Part shown: positions 62,303 through 64,000 of the stretch, piece after piece
Position numbering within the stretch: position 1 is the first letter of the stretch
Layout of the letters: each line of letters opens with the position of its first letter
From: Bagarius yarrelli
Taxonomy: Eukaryota; Chordata; Actinopteri; Siluriformes; Sisoridae
Direction of reading: 5' to 3'
Assembly (NCBI GenBank): GCA_005784505.1
Contig: VCAZ01000015.1
Coordinates: 4,086,668 to 4,150,667 of the forward strand
Length of the DNA: 64,000 bases
Program-made: the position numbers and the translations under genes
Notes under the pieces: model-generated
The model's input: the letters and a program-made list of their open reading frames with translations, nothing else
Database searches by the model: none
What the model was told of the DNA's origin: nothing

Positions 62303-62389
62303 TGCATTTTATAAATATCCCTTTTTTTATGTTGTTGGTGTTTGTGTTTGGGGTTTCAATAGACCTGGCTTAGGAAAGCTAGAATAATC

Positions 62390-62715
62390 AAGCAATCAAT
62401 CATTTATTTATACAGCCCTTTACAACACACAGGGTGAACCAAAGTTCTTTCCAACAAAAGCAGGATAAAACAATAACAAGTCCACATAAAATATACAAGC
62501 TTGTTTCTGTGGCCCAGCCACAGAAAAAGCCCTGTCACCCCATTGTTTATTCCTTGACCTTCGGGACTTCCAGCAAAAGTTGATTTGTTGACCTCAATAC
62601 TCTGTTTGGCTGAAGAAAAGACAGCATTTCAGTGACATAAAGTGGAGCAAGGTCATTGAGAGCTTTACAAACAAACAATAACATTAAAAAATCATGTCGA
62701 GAGTTTAAATAACTA
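62390..62715. repeat. Dispersed repeat fragment downstream of CART, LINE-3'-end-like
   Basis: Phrases such as 'tttacaacacacagggtgaa', 'cacagaaaaagccctgtcac', 'ccttcgggacttccagc' and 'gagctttacaaacaaacaat' occur, in this order, in a widespread fish retroelement tail as I remember it. No coding part. The family is not named with confidence. Confidence 0.5.
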
Positions 62716-64000
62716 GAATTTCTTTAAAAAGGAATTTTGATTTATACAGACACCACTAGGTGGTGAAAGTGATTAGCTTTTAAACTATATCATAAACTCT
62801 AAATTAAAAACTAATAATAATTATGTATTTATTTAAACAAATAATAATTATTACAATTTTTATACAGTTTTTGATTAAATTAAGATTTTAGACCGAGGTG
62901 TTGCCTTGAAGTAAAGTAAGTATTGTGAGTCTTATCTGGAAAGGTCTGGTGTGAGTGTGGGTTTGATTTAAACCAAGCAGAATCCACACTAATTGTGTAA
63001 ATGTTTCTATTGAAAGTTAAGATCAATATGATTGAACAGGTGGAAATCGCTATATCTTCTTAATGAAATTTCTGGATTAGATTTTGATTGAAAACCTTCA
63101 CTGAAACACCAAACTGGGGCTATTTTATTCCTTTGTGTAATTTAGTTTTAGATATTTAGAATTGAGAATAAATCTGGACATTATATACTCCTCTCTGCTG
63201 CTGGTATCAAATAAAGCATTTAATTGCACTGCCCCAATCATGACAAGACTAAAAACTCTTGGACTAGAGACTCTGTGGACATATAGATAGAGGTAAGATA
63301 GGTGGATATCTTTGCTGCTATTCCACAATACAATATATCCCCATATTGGTAAGGTGGGGAAATTTAGCATGATTCTAACAGCCCATGCAGGTTGGAGGCC
63401 CCCCGAGGGAAAGAGAATAACTGTTTTTAATTAGTAGTAAGGGAAAATGTAAGAGTTGCTGCTATGGGGAAATTTGATGCAACAGCCCATTCTTTTAATG
63501 GGCCCAAATTTACTAGCGATGACCCTGCTTGAAAGTATAAAATTTCAATGATAGTAAAAGATAAATAGTACAAATTACAAATACCGTAAACATTCCTCAT
63601 GATAACTTATTTTATATTCCACTCCTGACTTACATGCTTAATGTTTTTACGTGTATAGAGTTCATAATATGTTTTTTATTGTTAGAGAGGTAAACTTTGT
63701 ACAACGGTTAATACTTGTTACTACCTGCTTGGTATTGAGGATTTTGCATCGCTCCAGACATGATAATATATTGATAATTGTTATAGAATTTAATACATTA
63801 CTTTAAACATTAATGACAAAAATGACTCACGTATCACTACCCCATATATAAGTAACCTCTGACTTTGCAAAGAAAGAAAAAGCTCTGTTTCATGTGGTGC
63901 AATATAAATTAATTAAAATAGATAAAACATAAAAATTAAACAAATATATTCAATACACTTCTAAAGTTTTTTCTTTACTATTATTACAGTGATCGTTTAT
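62716..64000. other. Right-hand spacer
   Basis: AT-rich sequence with no recognised exon on either strand; it contains only the repeat copy at 63650-63770. Confidence 0.6.
63650..63770 (+). repeat. Diverged direct repeat, copy 2
   Basis: Partner of 61732-61842; roughly 75-80% similar by eye, with small indels. Confidence 0.65.

Overview
This 64 kb window is vertebrate nuclear DNA, almost certainly from a teleost fish. It is AT-rich and intron-rich, with GT-AG splice sites throughout. It carries tRNA-derived SINEs of a type common in fish, a decayed Tc1/mariner transposon and many dinucleotide microsatellites. All six genes are conserved vertebrate genes. I rebuilt their exon structures by eye from splice sites and from remembered human orthologues; no alignment or database search was run. 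The SINE type hints at an otophysan fish (catfish, characin or carp group), but the species cannot be fixed.

Layout, left to right. At 2100-12258 (minus) are the first five coding exons of CDC14A, a dual-specificity phosphatase; the rest lies beyond the left edge. At 17311-23812 (minus) is RTCA, the RNA 3'-terminal phosphate cyclase, in 11 exons. At 25051-29089 (plus) is DBT, the E2 core of the mitochondrial branched-chain keto-acid dehydrogenase, in 11 exons, head-to-head with RTCA across a 1.2 kb spacer with NRF1-like motifs. At 31249-34031 (plus) is LRRC39, a leucine-rich-repeat muscle protein, in 7 exons. At 34398-38904 (minus) is TRMT13, a tRNA 2'-O-methyltransferase, in 11 exons, tail-to-tail with LRRC39. 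At 41500-58975 (plus) is OSBPL1A (ORP1L type: ankyrin, PH, FFAT and sterol-binding domains), in 27 coding exons. At 60929-62234 (plus) is a CART neuropeptide precursor, in 3 exons, with a TATA box and a full palindromic CRE upstream.

CDC14A-RTCA-DBT-LRRC39-TRMT13 is the same block found on human chromosome 1p21. In human the next gene beyond TRMT13 is, as I recall, SASS6; here it is OSBPL1A and then CART, whose human counterparts lie on chromosomes 18 and 5. The window therefore seems to span a synteny junction. The genes form no shared pathway; they are neighbours with separate roles.

I see no new enzyme system. The unusual points are structural: a patch in OSBPL1A intron 1 that looks copied from the exon 4/intron 4 junction and is flanked by a perfect 20-bp direct repeat; microsatellites that serve as 3' splice-site tracts; YY1-like motifs on three start codons; and a pair of diverged direct repeats around the end of the CART gene.
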